Shown piece after piece: positions 8,719 to 16,227 of a stretch of 64,000 nt of DNA. The position numbers were made by a program, and so were the translations under genes. The stretch's first letter is position 1; each line of letters starts with the position of its first letter. The notes below the pieces were generated by a model. That model ran no database searches. It saw nothing but the letters and a program-made list of their open reading frames with translations, and was not told where the DNA came from. This DNA comes from Gallibacterium faecale (GTDB taxonomy: Bacteria > Pseudomonadota > Gammaproteobacteria > Enterobacterales > Pasteurellaceae). Where the stretch lies: the NCBI RefSeq assembly GCF_027920745.1, contig NZ_JAQIBB010000079.1:7623-71622 (forward strand). Reading direction: 5' to 3'.

Positions 8719-9789
8719 TTAGTTTCCTTGTTGTGTAAATTGGTTAATTGCTTGCATAGTACGTTGGTTTTCTTCTTTCGTACCAATAGTAATCCGAATA
8801 CAATTTTCTAGTCTTAATTGGCTATTTTGATTACGCAAAATAATGCCGTTATCCCATAAAAATTGGAATAGTTTTTGTCCATTTTTTGCTTTAAATAACA
8901 AATAATTCGCTTCGCTTGTATAGACATTTTCCACTAAAGGACATTGTTTTAATTGAGTAATTAACCAACTACGATTAGCAAGCACATCTTCAACACGTTG
9001 TTTCATCATTGCCAAACCTTCAGCTGACAACGCTTGTGCTGCAATATCTGCCACTGGCGTTGGCAATGGATAAGGAGCAATAACTTTTTGTAATACTGCA
9101 ATTAATTCTGCATTGGCTAATGTAAAGCCACAACGTAATCCCGCTAAAGCAAAAGCTTTAGACAAGGTACGGATAATCGCTAAATGAGGATAATTTTTTA
9201 ATTCTGTCACCATCGTTGCACTTGGACAAAACTCAATATAAGCTTCATCAACAACAACGATTGCTCGTCCTTTGGTCATCTCTAATAATGCGATTAAATC
9301 TTGGCGATTTACTAGATTTCCTGTTGGATTATTTGGACTACATACAAACACCACTTTTACACCATCTAATTGGCGTTCAATTTCCACTAGATTTAATTGA
9401 AAATCGTCTGTTAGTGGTGCTTTTTTACAATTAATTCCGCAGGTTTCCGCACTGACTGAATACATACCATAAGTTGGCGGGCAATATAAAATTGCATCTT
9501 GTTCTGGTTCACAAAAAGCTCGAATAATCAATTCGATACTTTCATCTCCACCACGACTTACTAATACATTCTCTGGTAATACCCCTGCATAATTGGCATA
9601 ACCTTGAATAACTGCTTGTGGTTGTGCTTCTGGATAACGATTAAAATTTTTACTAATTAAAGAGAAATCGGGAGAAACAGGATATTCATTAGCATTTAAC
9701 CAAACATCGCCTTTTCCACCTAAACGGCGTGCAGATTGATAAGGGGTCAATGCTTGAATATTTTTACGTGAAAGTTGTGTTATGCTCAT
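8719..9789 (-). CDS. hisC: Histidinol-phosphate aminotransferase, HisC
   Basis: PLP-dependent class I/II aminotransferase converting imidazole acetol phosphate and glutamate to histidinol phosphate. It is 356 aa, the family length. The PLP lysine is Lys211 in TLSKAFALAGLRCG, and the substrate/cofactor motifs LNANEYP, SPNNPTG and VVVDEAYIEF are intact. It is the first structural gene behind the his attenuator here, whereas the enterobacterial operon places hisG and hisD first; neither is present in this window. Confidence 0.96.
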   Translation of the reverse strand: MSITQLSRKNIQALTPYQSARRLGGKGDVWLNANEYPVSPDFSLISKNFNRYPEAQPQAVIQGYANYAGVLPENVLVSRGGDESIELIIRAFCEPEQDAILYCPPTYGMYSVSAETCGINCKKAPLTDDFQLNLVEIERQLDGVKVVFVCSPNNPTGNLVNRQDLIALLEMTKGRAIVVVDEAYIEFCPSATMVTELKNYPHLAIIRTLSKAFALAGLRCGFTLANAELIAVLQKVIAPYPLPTPVADIAAQALSAEGLAMMKQRVEDVLANRSWLITQLKQCPLVENVYTSEANYLLFKAKNGQKLFQFLWDNGIILRNQNSQLRLENCIRITIGTKEENQRTMQAINQFTQQGN

Positions 9790-9814
9790 ACTATTTTTTC
9801 CTATCTGTAATAAT

Positions 9815-9849
9815 AAAAAATCCTCTCGAAATTGTCTTCCGAGAGGATT
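9815..9849 (-). terminator. Histidine attenuator (terminator hairpin)
   Basis: A 10-bp perfect stem AATCCTCTCG / CGAGAGGATT (9819-9828 with 9840-9849, 11-nt loop) is followed on the minus strand by TTTTTT. It lies between the His-rich leader peptide and hisC. A competing upstream repeat (GGAAGAT 9870-9876 with ATCTTCC 9883-9889; TCTTCC is also in the terminator loop) could form alternative structures, as expected for translation-coupled attenuation. Confidence 0.9.
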
Positions 9850-9909
9850 GTGATTGTTGTCGAATGCTCGGAAGATCAGTTAATCTTCCACGCACCATCG
9901 CCTGAAAGA

Positions 9910-9966
9910 TTAATCAGGTTGATGATGGTGATGATGGTGATGATGAGCAATTCGAGTAAAATTCAT
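9910..9966 (-). CDS. hisL: his operon leader peptide, HisL
   Basis: An 18-residue ORF, MNFTRIA followed by eight consecutive His codons and then QPD, is preceded by AGGATAAACAA. The run of eight histidines directly upstream of a terminator hairpin is the signature of the his leader peptide (E. coli HisL has seven). Ribosome stalling at these codons when charged tRNA-His is scarce would favour the antiterminator and let transcription enter hisC. Confidence 0.95.
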   Translation of the reverse strand: MNFTRIAHHHHHHHHQPD

Positions 9967-10076
9967 TTGTTTATCCTTAATATAAAAACTGCTAGTTACA
10001 CTACTGGATTACACAAAAAAATGCAATAGCTTTTCTCGGGAAATTTTTTAATTACAATAAAACGCAAATTTTTCTA

Positions 10077-10724
10077 TCACACCGCCCGATCTGTATAAAG
10101 CTCCACTCCAGTCATTAATGACATTTTCTGTACATAAGCTGCAACTTTATTTGGAAATTCAATTCCTTTAACAATCGTTAAATTACGCAAAATTGGGAAT
10201 AACACAATATCTTCAATAGCTAATTCACCCGAACTCGCTTTTGGACTCACAATCAAATCATTTAACTCTAAAAGATCTTGATTAATTCTAGCGAGATACT
10301 CTGGTGTTTGTGCAAGGTTTTCAGCAAAACTACCAATTACCTTACTTTTTTTCATCGTGAAATACTCTACTGACTCAGGCATTTCAAACTCTTTTAAGCC
10401 AATTTGCGTAAAACGTGGTAAAACCAAATGATTATGGTAACTTGAAACCTTCTTCAACCATTGATCAACTTCTTCACGCAATAACTCTTTTAAGCAAGGT
10501 TCACCAAACTTTTTATCCACATAACGTACAATATCTAGGCTTTCTGGCATTACCATGCCTTCACTATCTGCTAAGATGGGAACGACTTTTTTACCTACTA
10601 ATTTCATTGGTGTTTCATCGTGATGATTGGCTAATACAATCACATCAACTGGAATATTTTTGAGTCCAAAAATCATTCTTGCACGCACGCAATATGGACA
10701 ATGTTCATAAGTATAAAGTCTCAT
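10077..10724 (-). CDS. grxB: Glutaredoxin 2, GrxB
   Basis: Glutathione-dependent thiol-disulfide oxidoreductase of the atypical GST-like glutaredoxin type. It starts MRLYTYEHCPYC, with redox pair Cys9-Cys12; the preceding GGAG has correct spacing to this ATG and gives 215 aa, the same as E. coli GrxB. An N-terminal thioredoxin fold (GKKVVPIL with the cis-proline) is followed by an all-helical C-terminal domain from about residue 85. It lies between glnA and the his leader on the same strand; the glnA terminator falls upstream, so it probably has its own promoter. Confidence 0.94.
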   Translation of the reverse strand: MRLYTYEHCPYCVRARMIFGLKNIPVDVIVLANHHDETPMKLVGKKVVPILADSEGMVMPESLDIVRYVDKKFGEPCLKELLREEVDQWLKKVSSYHNHLVLPRFTQIGLKEFEMPESVEYFTMKKSKVIGSFAENLAQTPEYLARINQDLLELNDLIVSPKASSGELAIEDIVLFPILRNLTIVKGIEFPNKVAAYVQKMSLMTGVELYTDRAV

Positions 10725-10811
10725 CATTTGCTCCCCATTTGAGTTAAATCCATCACTATTCTTCAATAAAATACTCATTTGATCAAGTTTCGTACTTGCC
10801 ATTATCACAAA

Positions 10812-10843
10812 TAAAAAACCCCATAAGTTTTACCCTATGAGGT
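10812..10843 (-). terminator. Terminator after glnA
   Basis: Stem ACCTCATA / TATGGGGT on the minus strand (10836-10843 with 10818-10825, one G-U pair, 10-nt loop), followed by TTTTTTAT. It lies about 30 nt after the glnA stop and fits an intrinsic terminator. Confidence 0.75.
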
Positions 10844-10872
10844 CTTTTCAATTTATTTGTTAAACCAACCTA

Positions 10873-12294
10873 TTAGAGTGAGTAATATAATTCAAACTCT
10901 GCTGGGTGTGGTAATAAGCGTACACGATCAACTTCTTTGTTTTTCAATTCAATGTATGCTTCGATGAAATCATTGCTGAATACACCGCCACGAGTTAAGA
11001 ATTCGTGATCTGCGGCTAATGCTGCAAGTGCTTCATCTAATGAACCTGCTACTGTTGGGATCTCTTTTAACTCTTCAGGCGGTAAGTCATAGAGGTTTTT
11101 ATCCATTGCATCACCTGGGTGAATCTTATTGATAATACCGTCTAAACCTGCCATGAGAAGTGCAGAAAATGCTAAGTATGGGTTCGCACCTGGATCTGGG
11201 AAACGCACTTCAATACGACGTGCTTTCGGGCTAGATACAGTTGGGATACGAATTGATGCAGAACGGTTACTTGCTGAGTAAGCTAATAATACCGGTGCTT
11301 CATATCCTGGTACTAAACGTTTATAAGAGTTAGTTGTTGGGTTAGTAAACGCATTCAACGCTTTAGCGTGTTTAATTACCCCACCGATGAAGTAAAGTGA
11401 TAATTCAGATAATCCAGCATATTTATCACCTGCGAATAAGTTCACACCATCTTTACCTAAAGAGATGTGGCAGTGCATACCTGAACCGTTATCACCGAAT
11501 AATGGTTTTGGCATAAAGCACGCTGTTTTACCATGTTCAAACGCAACGTTATGTACTACATATTTATAAATTTGAGTTTCATCCGCTTTTAAAGTTAATG
11601 TGTTAAAACGGCAAGCAATTTCGTTTTGACCAGCAGTTGCCACTTCATGGTGGTGTGCTTCAATCACAAGGCCCATATCTTCCATTACTAAACACATTTC
11701 AGAACGTAAATCTTGTGATGAATCGACTGGAGGAACTGGGAAATAACCGCCTTTGGTTGCAGGACGGTGTCCTTTGTTACCACCTTCATATTCTTTATCT
11801 GTATTCCAGCTCGCTTCAATATCATCAATTTGATAGAAAGAACCAGACATACCAGTTTTGAAACGTACATCATCAAACAAGAAGAATTCTGGTTCTGGAC
11901 CAACTAATACACTGTCAGCAATACCAGATGCTTTTAGATATTCTTCTGCACGGATTGCAATTGAACGTGGGTCACGATCATAACCTTGCATAGTAGTTGG
12001 TTCATAAACATTACAACGAATTGACAATGTTGGTACGCTGAAGAATGGATCGACCAATGCGCTTTCAGGGATTGGCATTAAAACCATGTCTGATTTGTTA
12101 ATTGTTTTCCAACCTGCGATAGAAGAACCATCAAACATTTTACCGTCTTCAAAGAAATCTTCATCTACTGCACTTACTGGTACAGAAACGTGTTGTTCTT
12201 TACCTCTAATATCAGTAAAACGAAGATCAACAAAACGGATACCGTGTTCTTCAATAAGTTCGAAAACTTTATCAATTGCTTGTGTGTTTGCCAT
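10873..12294 (-). CDS. glnA: Glutamine synthetase type I, GlnA
   Basis: Dodecameric glutamine synthetase: ATP-dependent amidation of glutamate. The product is 473 aa from the ATG at 12294, preceded by AGAGGA (E. coli 469); a TTG two codons upstream is not needed. The adenylylation loop KNLYDLPPEE (Tyr near residue 402) is conserved, so this is the GlnE-regulated beta subtype, and glnE is in this window at 27158-30064. The active-site signatures DGSSIAGW, the flexible loop and NRSASIRIP are present. It is divergent from typA, as in E. coli. No ntrB/ntrC genes follow; grxB is next. Confidence 0.97.
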   Translation of the reverse strand: MANTQAIDKVFELIEEHGIRFVDLRFTDIRGKEQHVSVPVSAVDEDFFEDGKMFDGSSIAGWKTINKSDMVLMPIPESALVDPFFSVPTLSIRCNVYEPTTMQGYDRDPRSIAIRAEEYLKASGIADSVLVGPEPEFFLFDDVRFKTGMSGSFYQIDDIEASWNTDKEYEGGNKGHRPATKGGYFPVPPVDSSQDLRSEMCLVMEDMGLVIEAHHHEVATAGQNEIACRFNTLTLKADETQIYKYVVHNVAFEHGKTACFMPKPLFGDNGSGMHCHISLGKDGVNLFAGDKYAGLSELSLYFIGGVIKHAKALNAFTNPTTNSYKRLVPGYEAPVLLAYSASNRSASIRIPTVSSPKARRIEVRFPDPGANPYLAFSALLMAGLDGIINKIHPGDAMDKNLYDLPPEELKEIPTVAGSLDEALAALAADHEFLTRGGVFSNDFIEAYIELKNKEVDRVRLLPHPAEFELYYSL

Positions 12295-12610
12295 AATCAA
12301 TCCTCTTAATTTTGGAGTAGTTAATTTATAAAGATAATGTTGTTTTTTTGAATTCAGATAAACAATATCCTATTTTTATTAAAAATAAAATAGATTTTTT
12401 TGTTTTTTTCAAAAAAATATCTAAAAACAAAAAATAGGTACCTACATTATTTAATAGCCGTCTGTATTAAAACGCAGTATAATTTGCCACCTTTTCACCC
12501 GTTATGCTGTTAACGTTGGGCTTTCTATAAGGCAACAAGCAGTATTCAGTATAACGAAAGCCAAACTATTTCAAAATACTACAACCCGAATAAACGAAGA
12601 TAATTTTCAC
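12295..12610. other. Divergent glnA/typA intergenic region
   Basis: 316 bases without a gene. It is very AT-rich near glnA, with a 7-bp inverted repeat CTATTTT/AAAATAG around 12369-12392 but no convincing glnA promoter pair. A perfect TATAAT at 12478-12483 points to typA, though I see no good -35. The part nearest typA holds an inverted repeat (separate entry). No small ORF with a credible ribosome site was seen. Confidence 0.5.
12516..12564 (+). promoter_or_regulatory. Inverted repeat in the typA 5' leader
   Basis: TTGGGCTTTC (12516-12525) can pair with GAAAGCCAA (12556-12564), with one bulged base and a 30-nt loop, in the predicted typA leader 47 nt before the start codon. The typA ribosome site is weak, so leader structure could matter. 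Function is not shown by the sequence. Confidence 0.3.
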
Positions 12611-14464
12611 ATGAAAAACGATTTAGATATTAGTAAGTTGCGTAATATTGCGATCATTGCGCACGTTGACCACGGTAAAACTACGCTTGTTGATAAACTA
12701 CTCCAACAATCAGGTACATTAGAAGCCTCGCGCACTGGTGATACAGATGAACGTGTAATGGACTCTAATGCTTTAGAAAAAGAACGCGGTATCACCATTT
12801 TGGCAAAGAATACCGCGATTAACTGGAATGATTATCGGATTAATATTGTTGATACACCGGGACACGCCGATTTTGGTGGTGAAGTAGAACGTGTATTATC
12901 AATGGTAGATAGCGTTCTTCTATTAGTTGATGCGTTTGATGGTCCAATGCCACAAACTCGTTTCGTTACCCAAAAAGCGTTTGCTCATGGTTTAAAACCA
13001 ATTGTTGTTATCAATAAAGTCGATCGCCCAGGCGCAAGACCAGATTGGGTTGTTGATCAAGTATTTGATCTTTTTGTGAATCTTGGTGCAACCGATGAAC
13101 AACTCGACTTCCCGATTATTTATGCTTCAGCATTAAATGGTGTTGCTGGTTTAGAACATGAAGAGTTAGCTGATGATATGACCCCATTATTTGAAGCTAT
13201 CGTGAAATATGTTGAACCGCCAAAAGTAGAATTAGATAAACCATTCCAAATGCAAATTTCTCAATTAGATTACAACAGCTATGTTGGTGTCATTGGTATT
13301 GGTCGAATTAAACGTGGTTCAGTAAAACCAAATCAAGCCGTTGTTATTATTGACAGTGAAGATAAGACCCGCAATGCACGTGTTGGTCAAGTATTAGGTC
13401 ACCTTGGTTTACAACGTTATGAAGAAGATATCGCGAATGCAGGTGACATTATTGCATTAACTGGTTTAGGTGAATTAAATATCTCCGATACTATCTGTGA
13501 TGTAAATAACGTTGAAGCCTTACCAGCATTAACGGTTGATGAGCCAACTGTAACCATGTTCTTCTGCGTTAATACTTCACCATTCTGTGGCCGTGAAGGT
13601 AAATATGTCACCTCTCGCCAAATTCTTGAACGTTTAAATAAAGAATTAGTTCATAACGTTGCATTACGTGTTGAAGAAACCGAAGACCCAGATGCTTTCC
13701 GTGTTTCTGGTCGTGGTGAATTACATCTTTCTGTGTTAATTGAAAATATGCGTCGTGAGGGATATGAATTAGCGGTTTCTCGCCCGAAAGTTATTTTCCG
13801 CCAAATTGATGGTCGTAAACAAGAACCATTTGAACAAGTTACCATTGATATTGAAGAACAACATCAAGGTGCGGTAATGGAAGCATTAGGTATTCGTAAA
13901 GGTGAAGTACGCGATATGGTGCCAGACGGTAAAGGTCGTACTCGCTTAGAATACATTATTCCAAGCCGTGGTCTAATTGGTTTCCGTAATGAATTTATGA
14001 CAATGACCTCAGGTACTGGCTTACTCTACTCAAGTTTCAGCCATTATGACGATGTTAGACCAGGCGAAATTGGCCAACGTCAAAATGGGGTATTAATCTC
14101 AAACGCAACTGGTAAAGCACTCGCTTATGCACTATTCGGTTTACAAGATCGTGGTAAATTAATGATTGACCATGGTGCTGAAGTTTATGAAGGGCAAGTT
14201 ATTGGTATTCATAGCCGTTCTAATGACTTAACTGTAAACTGTTTACAAGGTAAGAAATTAACCAATATGCGTGCAGCTGGAAAAGACGAAGCTGTTGTAT
14301 TAGTTCCACCAGTACGTTTCACACTAGAACAAGCATTAGAATTTATTGATGATGATGAATTAGTCGAAGTTACACCAGCTTCAATCCGTATTCGTAAGAA
14401 ATACTTAACAGAAGTTGAGCGTAAACGTGCTAATCGTACAACGACTAGTACCAGTACACGTTAA
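12611..14464 (+). CDS. typA: Ribosome-associated translational GTPase TypA/BipA
   Basis: EF-G-like GTPase that binds the 70S ribosome and helps 50S assembly and growth at low temperature or under stress. It is 617 aa (E. coli 607). G1 is AHVDHGKT (residues 17-24), G3 is DTPGH and G4 is NKVD. The C-terminal BipA-specific domain ends in a basic Arg/Thr-rich tail. The ribosome site is poor (GAAG about 11 nt upstream). It ends in a strong terminator before gntR. Confidence 0.97.
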   Translation: MKNDLDISKLRNIAIIAHVDHGKTTLVDKLLQQSGTLEASRTGDTDERVMDSNALEKERGITILAKNTAINWNDYRINIVDTPGHADFGGEVERVLSMVDSVLLLVDAFDGPMPQTRFVTQKAFAHGLKPIVVINKVDRPGARPDWVVDQVFDLFVNLGATDEQLDFPIIYASALNGVAGLEHEELADDMTPLFEAIVKYVEPPKVELDKPFQMQISQLDYNSYVGVIGIGRIKRGSVKPNQAVVIIDSEDKTRNARVGQVLGHLGLQRYEEDIANAGDIIALTGLGELNISDTICDVNNVEALPALTVDEPTVTMFFCVNTSPFCGREGKYVTSRQILERLNKELVHNVALRVEETEDPDAFRVSGRGELHLSVLIENMRREGYELAVSRPKVIFRQIDGRKQEPFEQVTIDIEEQHQGAVMEALGIRKGEVRDMVPDGKGRTRLEYIIPSRGLIGFRNEFMTMTSGTGLLYSSFSHYDDVRPGEIGQRQNGVLISNATGKALAYALFGLQDRGKLMIDHGAEVYEGQVIGIHSRSNDLTVNCLQGKKLTNMRAAGKDEAVVLVPPVRFTLEQALEFIDDDELVEVTPASIRIRKKYLTEVERKRANRTTTSTSTR

Positions 14465-14478
14465 ATTCTGATTTTCTC

Positions 14479-14515
14479 CTCCCTCTATTTCGCCTAGAAT
14501 AGAGGGAGTTTTTTT
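14479..14515 (+). terminator. Terminator after typA
   Basis: An 11-bp perfect stem CTCCCTCTATT / AATAGAGGGAG (14479-14489 with 14498-14508, 8-nt loop) is followed by seven T. It is a classical intrinsic terminator, ending only 17 nt before the gntR start codon. Confidence 0.93.
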
Positions 14516-14532
14516 ATTGTTTTGTTGTCATC

Positions 14533-15534
14533 ATGAACACACCACATAAACGTCCAACCTTACAAACTATTGCTGATCATCTCGGTGTCACCAAAATGAC
14601 GATTAGCCGTTATTTACGTAATCCTGATTCTGTTGCACCTGATACTCGAGAAAGAATCGCTAAAGCAATTGAACAATTCGGTTATATTCCTAATCGTGCG
14701 CCAAATATGTTATCCAATGCCAAAAGTCGTGCTATTGGTGTATTAGTACCATCATTAACGAACCAAGTTTTTGCTGATGTGATTAAAGGAATCGAAAAAA
14801 TCACAGATAAAGCAGGTTATCAAACAATGCTGGCCCACTATGGTTATAGTTTAGAGAAAGAAGAACAACGTGTTGAATCGTTACTTTCTTACAATGTAGA
14901 TGGTTTAATTTTGTCTGAAAATCAACACTCTGACAGAACCTTAAAAATGATTGAAATCGCTAATATACCAGTGATTGAAATTATGGATAGTAACCAATTA
15001 GGCATTCAGCAAGTCATCGGTTTCGATAATACTGTCGCTGCCCAAGCGATGGTGGAAACAATGATCCAACGTGGTCATCAGCATATTATTTATTTTACTG
15101 CCCGTATGGATAAACGGACAAAACTTAAAATGCAAGGCTATGAACTGGCAATGAAAAAACATGGATTAACGCCACATAGTATGATCACTGAATTTCCTTC
15201 TTCATTTTCACTAGGTGCAGAATTATTACATCAAGCATTAGCTAAATATCCTGATATGGATGGAATTATGTGTACCAATGATGACTTAGCGGTTGGTGCA
15301 TTATTTGAATGCCAACGTTTAGGCATTAATGTGCCTGAACAGATTGGTATTGCTGGTTTCCATGGTCATGATGTTGGGCAGGCTATGAATCCTCAACTCG
15401 CCAGTGTAATTACCCCACGTCTTGCTATTGGCCAACGTGCAGCAGAAGAGTTGCTAAATCGCATTAATGGTATCCAACAGCAAAGTAGCATTATTGATCT
15501 CGGCTATCATATTCATATTGGTGAAAGTATTTGA
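14533..15534 (+). CDS. gntR: LacI-family gluconate utilisation repressor, GntR-like
   Basis: Transcriptional repressor of the LacI family. It has an N-terminal helix-turn-helix (LQTIADHLGVTKMTISRYL, residues 10-28), a hinge around YIPNRAPNMLSNA and a periplasmic-binding-like effector domain. It matches E. coli GntR closely in length (333 versus 331) and in segments such as GYQTMLAHYGY, CTNDDLAVGA and GIAGFHGHD. Its predicted operators are 47 kb away, flanking gntK and gntP. No Shine-Dalgarno sequence precedes the ATG, and the typA terminator ends just upstream, so its promoter must overlap that terminator or transcription reads through it. Confidence 0.9.
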   Translation: MNTPHKRPTLQTIADHLGVTKMTISRYLRNPDSVAPDTRERIAKAIEQFGYIPNRAPNMLSNAKSRAIGVLVPSLTNQVFADVIKGIEKITDKAGYQTMLAHYGYSLEKEEQRVESLLSYNVDGLILSENQHSDRTLKMIEIANIPVIEIMDSNQLGIQQVIGFDNTVAAQAMVETMIQRGHQHIIYFTARMDKRTKLKMQGYELAMKKHGLTPHSMITEFPSSFSLGAELLHQALAKYPDMDGIMCTNDDLAVGALFECQRLGINVPEQIGIAGFHGHDVGQAMNPQLASVITPRLAIGQRAAEELLNRINGIQQQSSIIDLGYHIHIGESI

Positions 15535-15554
15535 TTTTACAAAAGCCAGATACA

Positions 15555-15589
15555 AAATTGCCTTAGCGACTAACTAAGGCAATTTTTTT
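15555..15589 (+). terminator. Terminator after gntR
   Basis: A 12-bp perfect stem AAATTGCCTTAG / CTAAGGCAATTT (15555-15566 with 15574-15585), followed by further T residues to a run of seven. It separates gntR from the convergent pgsA. Confidence 0.92.
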
Positions 15590-15599
15590 AATTAATTGT

Positions 15600-16154
15600 T
15601 TACTCATCTTCTTTTAGCAAACTTTCTTTGGCTAAAGATAAATATTGCCACATTGACCATACGGTTAAAATCACTGCCACATATAAGGCAATGATAGCAA
15701 TGATCTCCATGGTTGGGTTATAACGCCATAATAAACCAATTAACGCTATCATTTGTGAGGTCGTTTTTACTTTACCTAACCAAGACACCGCAACTTTATT
15801 ACGATCACCTAATTCTGCCATCCATTCACGTAATGCAGAAATAATAATTTCTCGAGAAATCATTACAATAGCAGGAATGGTAATCCAAAATACATGGTAG
15901 TGTTGTACTACTAACACTAACGCTGCTGCCACCATCACTTTATCAGCAACAGGATCAAGAAAAGCACCAAAACGCGTTGTTTGTTTCCATCTTCTCGCTA
16001 AAAAACCATCTAGCCAGTCAGTTACTGCCGCTACGGTAAAAATAATTGCGGTCCATAATGGCGCCCAACTAAAAGGTAAATAAAATAAAATAATAAAGAA
16101 TGGAATCAGTACAACTCGAAAAAAGGTTAAAAAGGTTGGAATATTTAATTTCAT
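15600..16154 (-). CDS. pgsA: CDP-diacylglycerol-glycerol-3-phosphate 3-phosphatidyltransferase, PgsA
   Basis: Inner-membrane enzyme making phosphatidylglycerol phosphate, the committed step to phosphatidylglycerol and cardiolipin. The CDP-alcohol phosphotransferase signature D-G-x2-A-R-x8-G-x3-D-x3-D is visible in DGFLARRWKQTTRFGAFLD and continues to PVADK. Several hydrophobic segments fit a membrane protein. The start MKLNIPTFLTFFR gives 184 aa (E. coli 182), with GGTGA upstream. It is downstream of uvrC, as in E. coli. Confidence 0.95.
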   Translation of the reverse strand: MKLNIPTFLTFFRVVLIPFFIILFYLPFSWAPLWTAIIFTVAAVTDWLDGFLARRWKQTTRFGAFLDPVADKVMVAAALVLVVQHYHVFWITIPAIVMISREIIISALREWMAELGDRNKVAVSWLGKVKTTSQMIALIGLLWRYNPTMEIIAIIALYVAVILTVWSMWQYLSLAKESLLKEDE

Positions 16155-16227
16155 CTTGATCACCAGATCACTTAACACTACGCATCACTATTGTAAACAT
16201 ATTCACTGGCTTTGCCTATAAGCAAAA

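Noticed and set aside
9832..10029. 65-codon plus-strand frame across the his leader
   Set aside because: It is antisense to the hisL His codons and attenuator; its Met-rich stretch is just the reverse of the His codons.
9967..10076. Promoter for the his operon
   Set aside because: TTGCAT and TGTAAC are 20 bp apart and other hexamer pairs fit no better; a promoter must exist here but I cannot place it honestly.
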